Made by a program: the position numbers and the translations under genes
Source: Nocardia beijingensis NBRC 16342
Lineage (GTDB): Bacteria > Actinomycetota > Actinomycetes > Mycobacteriales > Mycobacteriaceae
Assembly: GCF_001612785.1 (NCBI RefSeq)
Contig: NZ_BDBC01000014.1
Coordinates: 1 to 64,000, forward strand
Direction of reading: 5' to 3'
DNA length: 64,000 nt
In this document: positions 7,752-15,656 of the stretch, one piece after another
Layout of the letters: the number at the start of each line of letters is the position of its first letter
Position numbering within the stretch: position 1 is the stretch's first letter
Notes under the pieces: model-generated
What the model saw: only the letters and a program-made list of their open reading frames with translations
Database searches by the model: none
What the model was told of the DNA's origin: nothing

Positions 7752-9335
7752 GTGAGTGGATTCGACGACCGGCGCGGCCCGACTACTCCGGGACGGCCCG
7801 CCGGGCCGCCGACTCCTGGGCAACAATCCTTCCCCCCTTTACGTTCCGTCCCTACCCCGCCGGACGATGACGACGGCGCTCGGCCACCGCACGCCGGAGC
7901 GCATCCGGGCGGCACCGGCGAATCGGGACGCCCCTCCGGCACACCCTGGCAGCAGGGCGCTCGAAGCCGGTCTTCCGATCCGGCCCCTGGGCAGCGGCCT
8001 CCGGACTCGACCGAGAACGGCGCGATGCCCCCGTGGTGGCAGCCCGACCCGGCCACGCAGTGGCAGCCGTATCAAGAGCCGGCGCCAACGCTTCAGTGGC
8101 AACCCGGCTGGCAGAGCGACCCAGCCCTGGGCTGGTCCCCGGACAGCGGTTCACCGTCGGGCACGCGGGACGACCCCACCATGCTCGCCCCTTCGGCGGG
8201 CCGTCCCGCGCAACCCGGACCGCCGGGCCGCGATGATCCCACCATGCTGAGACAGACGCCTCCCGGGCAGTGGCCGCCACAAGCCCAGCCCGGCAGCGGC
8301 GGACGCAACGATCCGACCATGCTCGGTCAACCGCTGGGCGCGCTCGACCAGCCCGTCCCTTTCGACCGCGGGAGACCGGATCCACGACCGCCGCAAGGCG
8401 ATTCGGCACCGACCTTGCTCGGCTACCCGAACGCCGATCGCTTCGGCCAACCCGCGCCGACCCCGCAATGGCAACCGGTCGGCGGGCCCGGACAGTACGG
8501 CACCGCGCCGGATGGCCGGTACCAGCCCGGCTACGGTCCACCGGCGGGCGGGCCGCCGCCGGACAGTCCCGGCGGGAGCGGCAACGGAAAGGTCTTCCTG
8601 TCGGCCGGACTGGCGGTGCTGCTGGTAGCCGGTCTCGTGGCCGGTGCGGTGGTCCTCAGCCGCATGAAGACGAACGATCCCGCGCAGCACACCGCGCCGT
8701 CGATGGTGAACGCACTCGGCACCACCACCGCGGGCGCGCCCGCCCGGACCACGACCAGATCCGCCCCGACGACCACCGCGCGGGGTTCCGGCGACAAGAC
8801 TCCGGTCGTCCCCGGCTATCAGGTCGTCCGTGCGCCCGACAGCGGCGCCGCCTACGACGTGCCCGCCGACTGGACGGTCGCGCCGCCGGGCACCATCGGC
8901 GGCTTCGGCGAGCCACCGAACGCCGTCGCGGGTAAGGGCTTGGCCAGCGAGGGCAAGGGTTACTGCCCCGGCTCGACGCGGACCGTGGCCTTCCTGACCG
9001 GCTCGAACACTGCCGATCCGGGAAAGGCGGCCACCGAACTCGGCACGAGAACCGCCACGCTCGCCTACAAGGGGACGACCGGCGGCACACCCGGCCTGCC
9101 CATGCCGCTGGCGTCGCTGGACGGATCGCAGCACGGCATGTTCGTGGAGACCAAGGGCACCGTCTCCGACGCCAAGCCCGGCTGCGCGAAGGCGTACTCC
9201 ATCTACACCGCCGCGTTCCCCAACGACCAGGGGAACTTCGTCATGGTGATCGCCGCAGACACCGGCGTCCCGCACGCGCTCGACGCCGAGACCGCCAAGC
9301 GCATCTTCACCAGCATCCGACCCCTCGAAGGCTGA
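7752..9335 (+). CDS. Pro/Gln-rich single-pass membrane protein with repeated DPTML motifs
   Basis: A 527-residue protein in three parts. The first 275 residues are a disordered Pro/Gly/Gln/Trp-rich cytoplasmic segment. One transmembrane helix follows (about 279-303, LSAGLAVLLVAGLVAGAVVL), and then an extracellular region with a Thr-rich linker and a folded domain of about 160 residues holding two cysteines. The N-terminal part repeats a short block three times, (D/N)DPTML at about residues 140, 160 and 184, with a related APTLL near 220; similar PWWQPDP/QWQP phrases recur around them. This layout resembles actinobacterial Ser/Thr-kinase substrates or FHA-binding envelope proteins, but no catalytic domain is visible. 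The GTG at 7752 follows AGGTAGGGGA. Function unknown. Confidence 0.75.
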   Translation: MSGFDDRRGPTTPGRPAGPPTPGQQSFPPLRSVPTPPDDDDGARPPHAGAHPGGTGESGRPSGTPWQQGARSRSSDPAPGQRPPDSTENGAMPPWWQPDPATQWQPYQEPAPTLQWQPGWQSDPALGWSPDSGSPSGTRDDPTMLAPSAGRPAQPGPPGRDDPTMLRQTPPGQWPPQAQPGSGGRNDPTMLGQPLGALDQPVPFDRGRPDPRPPQGDSAPTLLGYPNADRFGQPAPTPQWQPVGGPGQYGTAPDGRYQPGYGPPAGGPPPDSPGGSGNGKVFLSAGLAVLLVAGLVAGAVVLSRMKTNDPAQHTAPSMVNALGTTTAGAPARTTTRSAPTTTARGSGDKTPVVPGYQVVRAPDSGAAYDVPADWTVAPPGTIGGFGEPPNAVAGKGLASEGKGYCPGSTRTVAFLTGSNTADPGKAATELGTRTATLAYKGTTGGTPGLPMPLASLDGSQHGMFVETKGTVSDAKPGCAKAYSIYTAAFPNDQGNFVMVIAADTGVPHALDAETAKRIFTSIRPLEG

Positions 9336-9348
9336 CTGACCTGCCGGT

Positions 9349-9378
9349 TTAACGTCTCGGGCACCCCTGTTGTAAGCT
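9349..9378 (+). promoter_or_regulatory. promoter of the tRNA-Pro gene
   Basis: TTAACG (9349-9354), an 18-bp spacer and TAAGCT (9373-9378), ending 17 bp before the mature tRNA 5' end. Confidence 0.45.
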
Positions 9379-9395
9379 ACTCCAGGTCCACTTCA

Positions 9396-9470
<75 letters not shown>

Positions 9471-9489
9471 TCGTGGTTGAGACGACGGG

Positions 9490-9524
9490 AAGGCCCCTGA
9501 CCATTAGGAGTGGTCAGGGGCCTT
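9490..9524. terminator. terminator of tRNA-Pro
   Basis: AAGGCCCCTGACCA (9490-9503), a 7-nt loop, and the perfect complement TGGTCAGGGGCCTT (9511-9524), followed by TCTCCGTT. Confidence 0.85.
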
Positions 9525-9572
9525 CTCCGTTGCCAGGGACAGCCGGAGCGACGCCGATGCCAGTAGGCAGCA

Positions 9573-9776
9573 TCAGCCCGGAATCAGCTCACCAGCACGC
9601 CGTCCAGCATCGTCGCTGTCGTCCATTGTCTTACGCACCGCGTCCCAATCCTCCACCCGTCGGACGTAGTACTGCATCGTCGTGGTGGCGTTCTCGTAGC
9701 CGAGCACGACCGCGATCTTGTGCGGCGGCATCCCCTCCTCATCCATCCACACCGCGCTAGCGGCCTGCGGCCATTG
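9573..9776 (-). pseudogene. C-terminal remnant of a tyrosine recombinase (integrase)
   Basis: The minus strand encodes AASAVWMDEEGMPPHKIAVV, then LGYENATTTMQYYVRR. This matches the end of phage/ICE tyrosine recombinases: the helix after the Arg-His box, the LGH-like motif (here LGY), and the T-x-x-Y-Y segment with the nucleophilic tyrosine. The catalytic Arg-His box that should precede it is gone, and the frame upstream (to 9845) is unrelated sequence, so only about the last 65 residues survive. It lies 104 bp from the 3' end of tRNA-Pro and points towards it, the usual geometry of tRNA-integrated elements. It cannot be active. Confidence 0.72.
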
Positions 9777-9898
9777 CGGTCCGCACTGTTGCCGACGAAC
9801 TCGACACGTTGGTGGCAGGCCGATCGTAGGTTGGTCCGATCGCATGCGGGAATATCATCGCTAGAACCGATTTCCCGCAATCGACGAAAGGTCGGCAG

Positions 9899-10621
9899 AT
9901 GAGCAAGCCCGTCGATAGCGTGCCCGCGGACAGACCACTGTCCGGGAAGACCGCGCTGGTCACGGCGGCCTACACCGGAATAGGCAGGTCGATCGCGAAA
10001 ACGCTTGCCGCGCAAGGCGCCAAGGTCGTGGTGCAGCATCCGCACTTCCCCGAGCCCGCCGCGGAGGTCGTCAAGGAGATCACCGAGGCGGGTGGCACGG
10101 CGCTGGCGCTCGCGGCGGACATCGCCGATCACGACGAATACGAGGAGCTGGTGCAGGCGCTGCTCGAGGAAGGCGGCGGGTGGCACGTGCTGGTCAACAC
10201 CGCCGCGGTGCCGGAGTCGGAACCGTTCCCGAAGCTCAGCTCGGAGGCGTTCGACAGCAATTTCGCGGCCACGGTGAAGGGCGTCTTCCACGGTCTGCAA
10301 CTGGCTTTGCAGCACTTGGCCGACGAAGGCCGGGTCATCAACGTCTGCGATCCGGCCGCCCCGGGCAGCGCTGTGCACGACGCGACGCGCGGCGCGGTCG
10401 AACAACTCGGCCAAGCCGTTGCCCCGGACTTCACGCCCCGGCGGATCACCGTCAACACGGTCAGCTACGGCGCGGGGACGACCGACAACGCGGAGCTCGA
10501 GACCACACTCGCCTCGTTGCGGCCGACCGAGCCGGGCGCGGTGGTCGCCTATCTGGCCGGTGCCGCGGCGAGCACGGTGAACGCCCAGGTCATCCGGCTC
10601 GACGGCACGAGCGGCCGGTAG
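9899..10621 (+). CDS. SDR-fold protein with degenerate active site
   Basis: A 240-residue short-chain dehydrogenase/reductase fold. The nucleotide-binding TGxxxGIG motif is altered to TAAYTGIGRS near residue 23, NNAG becomes NTAAV, and the family's late RITVNTVSYG segment is kept. The catalytic residues are not: the Ser region after the fifth strand reads INVCD (147-151), and the YxxxK pair is replaced by H160 and R164 (HDATR). With no catalytic Tyr, Lys or Ser it is probably a pseudoenzyme or binding protein, or uses another chemistry. Reading frame and codon use look intact, so it appears to be under selection. No obvious operon partner; the secreted protein downstream is convergent. Confidence 0.8.
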   Translation: MSKPVDSVPADRPLSGKTALVTAAYTGIGRSIAKTLAAQGAKVVVQHPHFPEPAAEVVKEITEAGGTALALAADIADHDEYEELVQALLEEGGGWHVLVNTAAVPESEPFPKLSSEAFDSNFAATVKGVFHGLQLALQHLADEGRVINVCDPAAPGSAVHDATRGAVEQLGQAVAPDFTPRRITVNTVSYGAGTTDNAELETTLASLRPTEPGAVVAYLAGAAASTVNAQVIRLDGTSGR

Positions 10622-10675
10622 CGGGAGCGACTGCGACCGGCGCGCTCGCGGACGGCGAGCACGCCGGTCGGACAC

Positions 10676-11134
10676 TCAGGCGGTGACCGTGGCGCCGTAG
10701 GAACTGAATCCGCGGCCGAGCGCCTGGCAGGTGAAGCTGCCGTGGAAGCCGACCTGGCACGTCGCCCCGGCGTGCTCGATGATCGGGCCCCACTGGCCGG
10801 AGCCGGTTTTCACGTCGTTGATGCTGGGATTGCCGCCCGGCAGGGTGTACGGCGTGCCCGGGTCGAAGGTGGGATGCGCGGGCAGCCAGGCCTGGTCGAT
10901 CACGATCTCGTTGATCGTCACCGGCACCGGGATGTAGTTGCCGCCGACGTAGTAGCTCAGGTGCTGGGGATAGCCGAAATCGCATCCGAGGGAACCGTCC
11001 GCGAAAATCGCGCAGTTCGTGCTGCCCGCCGAGAAGTAGACCGTGCCGGTGTCGGCTTGGGCGCTACCGGCTGCCAACAGCGGCGCCATCGCGGCGGCGG
11101 CGAGTACTCCGGCGAACTTCGTGCTGCGCTTCAT
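10676..11134 (-). CDS. secreted protein of unknown function, four cysteines
   Basis: A 152-residue protein with a Sec signal peptide (MKRSTKFAGVLAAAAMAPLL, cleavage near AGSAQA-DT). The mature part holds two short cysteine pairs, TNCAIFADGSLGCDF near the N terminus and ATCQVGFHGSFTC near the C terminus, likely two disulfides. The two Cys-loops resemble each other, hinting at an internal repeat. I recognise no enzymatic motif; similar small secreted proteins are common in Nocardia. The start at 11134 is chosen because GAGGAGA lies just upstream and the signal peptide follows directly; the 34 residues of the longer frame carry no signal. Confidence 0.75.
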   Translation of the reverse strand: MKRSTKFAGVLAAAAMAPLLAAGSAQADTGTVYFSAGSTNCAIFADGSLGCDFGYPQHLSYYVGGNYIPVPVTINEIVIDQAWLPAHPTFDPGTPYTLPGGNPSINDVKTGSGQWGPIIEHAGATCQVGFHGSFTCQALGRGFSSYGATVTA

Positions 11135-11324
11135 ATCTTCTCCTCGATCTTCGCTGATGGACAACCGACTCGACGACTTTGTCGAGCCCGCGCGGGATTT
11201 CGTTTCGTCCCGACTACCCACCCAGCCGCCGAACATCGCGCCGACCGGCGTGGTGAGCAGACGCTAACGCGGCGATAACTTACGGTCACTCCACCGAAAC
11301 GCGAGGTCAATAGCGTATACAGGC

Positions 11325-12032
11325 ATGTCGACACGGATAGCGACCCTGGCCGACGCGGCGGGCAAACCCCTGCGCGACGTGGTATACGAGAAGCTGCGCG
11401 GCGAGCTCATGAACGGGGACATCAAGTTCGGGGAGCGCCTCACCGAGCCGAAACTGTCCACCCGCTTCGGCATCTCGCGCACGCCGATCCGCGAGGCGCT
11501 GACCGTGTTGTGCTCGGACGGACTGCTGCAACGTGAAGAATACGGGTTCAGTCCGGTCCGGCCGAGCATCCCGCTGATCCGCGACCTGTACGAGCTGCGC
11601 ATCACCTTGGAGCTTGGCGGTCTACAGCGCGCGATGACCAATCCGGCGGTCACCCACGATCGGGCGCTGCTGGAGGCCGAGCGCGCCGCCTGGCTGGAAT
11701 TGCGCGCCGACCCGCCGGAGCAGGAACCCGGCTTCGTGGTGCGCGACGAGGAATTCCACGTCGCCCTGCTGACCGCGGCGGGCAACACCGAGATGGTGCG
11801 CGCGCTCAAAGCGGTGAATTCCCGCATCCGCCACGTGCGCATGTACGACTTCATGGTCAACAACCGGATCGAGACCACCATCGCCGAGCATCTCGGCATT
11901 CTGGAAGCCGTTCTGGACGAGGATCTTCCGCTCGCCTACCGGCTGCTGCACACGCACATCGGTGAGTCGCTGGACGTGGTGCTCGAACGGGTCACCCGCG
12001 CGATCGCGGCGATGTCACTGGCCACGGATTAA
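11325..12032 (+). CDS. GntR-family regulator (FadR subfamily, FCD domain)
   Basis: A 235-residue regulator. The N-terminal winged helix holds FGISRTPIREALTVLCSDGL (about residues 48-67), the classic GntR recognition helix. The C-terminal all-helical FCD ligand domain has the metal-binding pattern typical of the group (ELR near 88, a His in EEFH, HLGILE and HTHIGES). It sits 12 bp upstream of the urea carboxylase gene in the same direction, so it probably controls that operon and itself. TAGCGT lies 8 nt upstream of the ATG, a possible leaderless promoter, and GTATAC (11315-11320) in the same place is a palindrome that could serve as operator. Confidence 0.85.
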   Translation: MSTRIATLADAAGKPLRDVVYEKLRGELMNGDIKFGERLTEPKLSTRFGISRTPIREALTVLCSDGLLQREEYGFSPVRPSIPLIRDLYELRITLELGGLQRAMTNPAVTHDRALLEAERAAWLELRADPPEQEPGFVVRDEEFHVALLTAAGNTEMVRALKAVNSRIRHVRMYDFMVNNRIETTIAEHLGILEAVLDEDLPLAYRLLHTHIGESLDVVLERVTRAIAAMSLATD

Positions 12033-12044
12033 CAGGGAGCGGTA

Positions 12045-15000
12045 GTGAGTCTGCAATTCGATACGGTGCTCGTCGCCAATCGCGGCGAGATCGCCTGCCG
12101 CGTAATGCGCACCGCCCGGCGGCTCGGGCTGAAGACGGTGGCCGTGTACTCCGATGCCGATGTGGGCGCGGCGCACGTCGAAACGGCCGATGTCGCCGTG
12201 CGCCTGGGGCCCGGGCCCGCCGCGCAGTCCTACCTGCGCGCCGACGCGGTGGTGGAGGCGGCGCTGGCGACCGGAGCGGGAGCCGTTCATCCCGGCTACG
12301 GGTTTCTGTCGGAGAACGCGGATTTCGCCACGGCGGTCGAGAAGGCGGGCATCGCGTTCGTCGGGCCGACCGCCGAGCAACTGCGCGTCTTCGGTGACAA
12401 ACACACCGCCCGTACGGCCGCCCGCGCGGTCGGCGTGCCGCTGATCCCTGGCTCCGGCCTGCTCGAATCGGCCGATCACGCCGTGGCGGAGGCGGAGCGG
12501 ATCGGTTTCCCCGTGATGCTGAAGGCGGTCGGCGGCGGTGGCGGCATCGGCATGCAGGCTTGCTTCGGCCCGGACGAACTGCGCGCGGTCTACGAGCGGG
12601 TGCAACGTATCGCCGCGGCGAACTTCGGTTCGGCGGGCGTCTTCCTGGAACGTTTCGTCGCGCGAGCCAGGCACGTCGAGGTGCAGCTGTTCGGCGACGG
12701 CAACGGCCGCGTGGTCAGCCTCGGCACCAGGGACTGCTCGCTGCAACGCCGCAACCAGAAGGTGATCGAGGAGGCCCCGGCGCCGGGACTCACCGCGGAG
12801 CTGTCGCAGCACCTGCTGGCGGCGTCGCGGGAGCTGGCCCGCTCGGTCGGGTACCGCTCGGCCGGGACCGTGGAGTTCGTCTACGACACCGACAACGGAG
12901 CCGCGTCGTTCCTGGAGATGAACACGCGCTTGCAGGTCGAGCATCCGGTCACCGAGGCGATCACCGGTGTCGACCTGGTGGAGTGGATGCTGCGCCTGGC
13001 CGGCGGCGACACCTCGATGGTGGACGAGCAGCCCGAGACCGGACCGGCGATCACCGGCCACGCGGTGGAGGCGCGGGTCTACGCGGAAGACCCCGGCCAC
13101 GATTACCGCCCGAGCGCGGGCCTGGTCACGGCCGCGCACTTTCCTGACGACGTCCGGGTCGACACGTGGATCGGCACCGGTTCGGAGGTCAGCTCGTATT
13201 ACGACCCGCTGCTGGCGAAGGTGATCAGCAGCGGCGAGAACCGGGCCGACGCTTTCGCCGCACTGCGCACCGCACTCGGTGCGACCCGGATCTACGGCGT
13301 GCAGACGAATCTGCCGCAACTGCGCGAGGCCGCGGCCGACGGCCGTGTGTCGCGCGCCGAGCACACCACCACCACGCTGGCCGAGATCCGCCCGGTCGGC
13401 CGCCGCATCGACGTGCTGCGCGGCGGAACCATGACCACGGTGCAGGATCATCCGGGCCGGATCGGTCTGTGGGAGGTGGGCATTCCGCCGTCGGGTCCGA
13501 TGGACGATCTCTCCTTCACCCTCGCCAACACCGCTGTCGGCAACCCGGTCGGCGTCCCTGCGCTCGAATGCACCTTGCAGGGCCCGCAGTTGCGCTTCTC
13601 CGACACCACGGTGGTGTGCGTGACCGGCGCTCCGGCTCCGGTGACCGTGGACGGCCTGCCGGTGGCGATGTGGGAGCCCGTCACCGTGGCCGCGGGCGCG
13701 GTGCTCGATATCGGCGCTCCGGCCGACACCGGCCTGCGCACCTATCTGGCGGTGCGCGGCGGCATCGACGCGCCGCTGTATCACGGCAGCGCGTCCACCT
13801 TCACCCTCGGCGGATTCGGCGGCGTGACCGGTAAGGCGGTGGCCACCGGCGACGTGCTCGGCATCGCCCCCGCGGACGCGGGCGCACTCGGCGCCCCCGC
13901 CGCGGTGCCGCCGGGCGACCGGCCGCAGTTCACCCACGAGTGGCAGCTCGCGGTCGGTGTCGGCCCGCAGACCTCGCCCGCATACTTCACCGACGCCGAC
14001 ATGGACCAGTTCTGCGCATACCCGTGGCGCGTCGGCAGCCACGCCAACCGCACCGGCATCCGGCTGGAGGGCCCGAAGCCGGCGTGGTCGCGCACCGACG
14101 GCGGCGATGCCGGGCTGCACCCGTCCAACCTGCACGACAACCCCTACAGCGTGGGCGCGTTGAACGTCTCCGGCGACACCCCGATCCTGCTCGGCCCCGA
14201 CGGCCCCAGCCTCGGCGGGTTCGCCTGTCCGCTCACCGTGGTGTCCGCGCATCGCTGGCGGATGGGTCAGTTGCGTCCCGGCGACTCGGTGCGGTTCGTG
14301 CCGGTCGACGACGACAAGGCGGCCGAGTTGCGGGCGTCCAACGGCAGCCGCGTGCCGGATCTGGTGACCGATTCCCGCGCCGCCCGGCGCGATCGCGGCG
14401 TGCTCGGCGGCGTCGAGGCGTCACCGGACCGCCCGCGCGTGCGTTACCTGCGCGGCGGTGACGACAACGTGCTGGTCGAATACGGCGAGATGGTCCTCGA
14501 TCTGGGGTTGCGTATGCGAGTGCACGCCCTCGCCGAAGCACTCGCGGCCGTCCGGTTGCCCGGCGTGCTCGACGTGACCCCTGGTGTGCGGTCCCTGCAC
14601 GTCCACTTCGATCCCGAGGTGTTACCGCAGCACCGGTTGCTCGGCACTTTGACCGAACTCGAACTCGACCTGCCCGCGACGACCGACCTGGTGGTGCCCA
14701 GCCGCACCATCCGGCTGCCGCTGTCGTTCGACGACCCCTCCATCGCGGAAGCGATCGACCGCTACCGCAGCGGCGTGCGCGACACCGCGCCATGGCTGCC
14801 GTCGAACATCGAGTTCATCCGCCGCATCAACGGGCTCGACAGTGTGGACGATGTGCGGGCCACCGTCTTCGACGCCGAATATCTCGTGCTCGGCCTCGGA
14901 GACGTGTACCTCGGTGCGCCGCTGGCGGTTCCGCTTGACCCGCGACACCGCCTGGTCACCACCAAGTACAACCCGGCACGCACCTGGACCCCGTCCGACG

Positions 15001-15656
15001 CGGTCGGCATCGGCGGCAAGTACCTGTGCGTCTACGGGATGGCCTCCCCCGGCGGCTACCAGCTGATCGGCCGTACCGTGCCGATCTGGTCCAGCTACCG
15101 GCAGGCCGCGCCGTTCGAAGCGGGCACGCCCTGGCTGTTCCGGTTCTTCGATCGCATCGTGTGGGAACCGGTCGGCGCGGAGCAGTTGCTCGAACATCGT
15201 GCCGCGGCCGAGGCGGGCAGATTCGACGCCGAGGTGAGCGAGGGCAGTTTCGCGCTCGCCGACCATCTGCGGCTGCTGCGCACCGAGGCCGAGTCCATCG
15301 CCGAGTTCGAAACCAGGCAGGCCGTCGCGTTCGAGGCGGAGAAGGAGGCGTGGCGGGCGGCGGGCGAATTCGAACGCGGCACCGTCGCGCCCGTCGCCGC
15401 GCCGATCGACGATCCGCTGGCCGGGCTGCCCGCCGACGCGACGGTGGTGACCGCACCGATGATCGGCAATGTCTGGCGGGTGGAGGTCGCACCGGGGCAA
15501 CGGGTCGAGGCCGATGCTCCGGTGGCCGTCCTGGAGGCGATGAAACTCGAACTACCCGTGCACAGCCCGCGCACGGGCACCGTGTTGAAGGTACTGACCA
15601 CGCCCGGCGCCAAGGTGGAGCCGGGAACGCCCCTCGTAGTGATCGGAGTCGACTGA
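12045..15656 (+). CDS. urea carboxylase (possibly guanidine carboxylase)
   Basis: A 1203-residue biotin-dependent carboxylase. Domains in order: biotin carboxylase (1 to about 450; VANRGEIACRV, ATP-grasp loop AVGGGGGIGM, and EMNTRLQVEHPVTE); an AHS2/KipA-like carboxyltransferase half (about 450-770, starting VLRGGTMTTVQDHPGR); an AHS1/KipI-like half (about 800-1010); and a biotinyl carrier domain whose target lysine is in VLEAMKLELP near residue 1167. With the next gene it converts urea plus bicarbonate to allophanate, then to ammonia and CO2, with ATP use. Many bacterial members prefer guanidine; sequence alone does not decide, and no guanidine riboswitch or transporter is seen here. GTG start after GGGAGCGGTA. 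Confidence 0.9.
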   Translation: MSLQFDTVLVANRGEIACRVMRTARRLGLKTVAVYSDADVGAAHVETADVAVRLGPGPAAQSYLRADAVVEAALATGAGAVHPGYGFLSENADFATAVEKAGIAFVGPTAEQLRVFGDKHTARTAARAVGVPLIPGSGLLESADHAVAEAERIGFPVMLKAVGGGGGIGMQACFGPDELRAVYERVQRIAAANFGSAGVFLERFVARARHVEVQLFGDGNGRVVSLGTRDCSLQRRNQKVIEEAPAPGLTAELSQHLLAASRELARSVGYRSAGTVEFVYDTDNGAASFLEMNTRLQVEHPVTEAITGVDLVEWMLRLAGGDTSMVDEQPETGPAITGHAVEARVYAEDPGHDYRPSAGLVTAAHFPDDVRVDTWIGTGSEVSSYYDPLLAKVISSGENRADAFAALRTALGATRIYGVQTNLPQLREAAADGRVSRAEHTTTTLAEIRPVGRRIDVLRGGTMTTVQDHPGRIGLWEVGIPPSGPMDDLSFTLANTAVGNPVGVPALECTLQGPQLRFSDTTVVCVTGAPAPVTVDGLPVAMWEPVTVAAGAVLDIGAPADTGLRTYLAVRGGIDAPLYHGSASTFTLGGFGGVTGKAVATGDVLGIAPADAGALGAPAAVPPGDRPQFTHEWQLAVGVGPQTSPAYFTDADMDQFCAYPWRVGSHANRTGIRLEGPKPAWSRTDGGDAGLHPSNLHDNPYSVGALNVSGDTPILLGPDGPSLGGFACPLTVVSAHRWRMGQLRPGDSVRFVPVDDDKAAELRASNGSRVPDLVTDSRAARRDRGVLGGVEASPDRPRVRYLRGGDDNVLVEYGEMVLDLGLRMRVHALAEALAAVRLPGVLDVTPGVRSLHVHFDPEVLPQHRLLGTLTELELDLPATTDLVVPSRTIRLPLSFDDPSIAEAIDRYRSGVRDTAPWLPSNIEFIRRINGLDSVDDVRATVFDAEYLVLGLGDVYLGAPLAVPLDPRHRLVTTKYNPARTWTPSDAVGIGGKYLCVYGMASPGGYQLIGRTVPIWSSYRQAAPFEAGTPWLFRFFDRIVWEPVGAEQLLEHRAAAEAGRFDAEVSEGSFALADHLRLLRTEAESIAEFETRQAVAFEAEKEAWRAAGEFERGTVAPVAAPIDDPLAGLPADATVVTAPMIGNVWRVEVAPGQRVEADAPVAVLEAMKLELPVHSPRTGTVLKVLTTPGAKVEPGTPLVVIGVD

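Noticed and set aside
11135..12044. Guanidine-I riboswitch ahead of the urea/guanidine carboxylase operon
   Set aside because: I looked for the conserved paired stems and ACGR-type motifs upstream of the GntR gene and in the 12-bp gap before the carboxylase and saw none. A covariance search would be decisive.
12015..14252. A 745-residue open frame on the minus strand
   Set aside because: It is the shadow of the urea carboxylase gene. It is His/Arg/Gly-rich with no domain, and the plus strand has complete biotin-carboxylase motifs.
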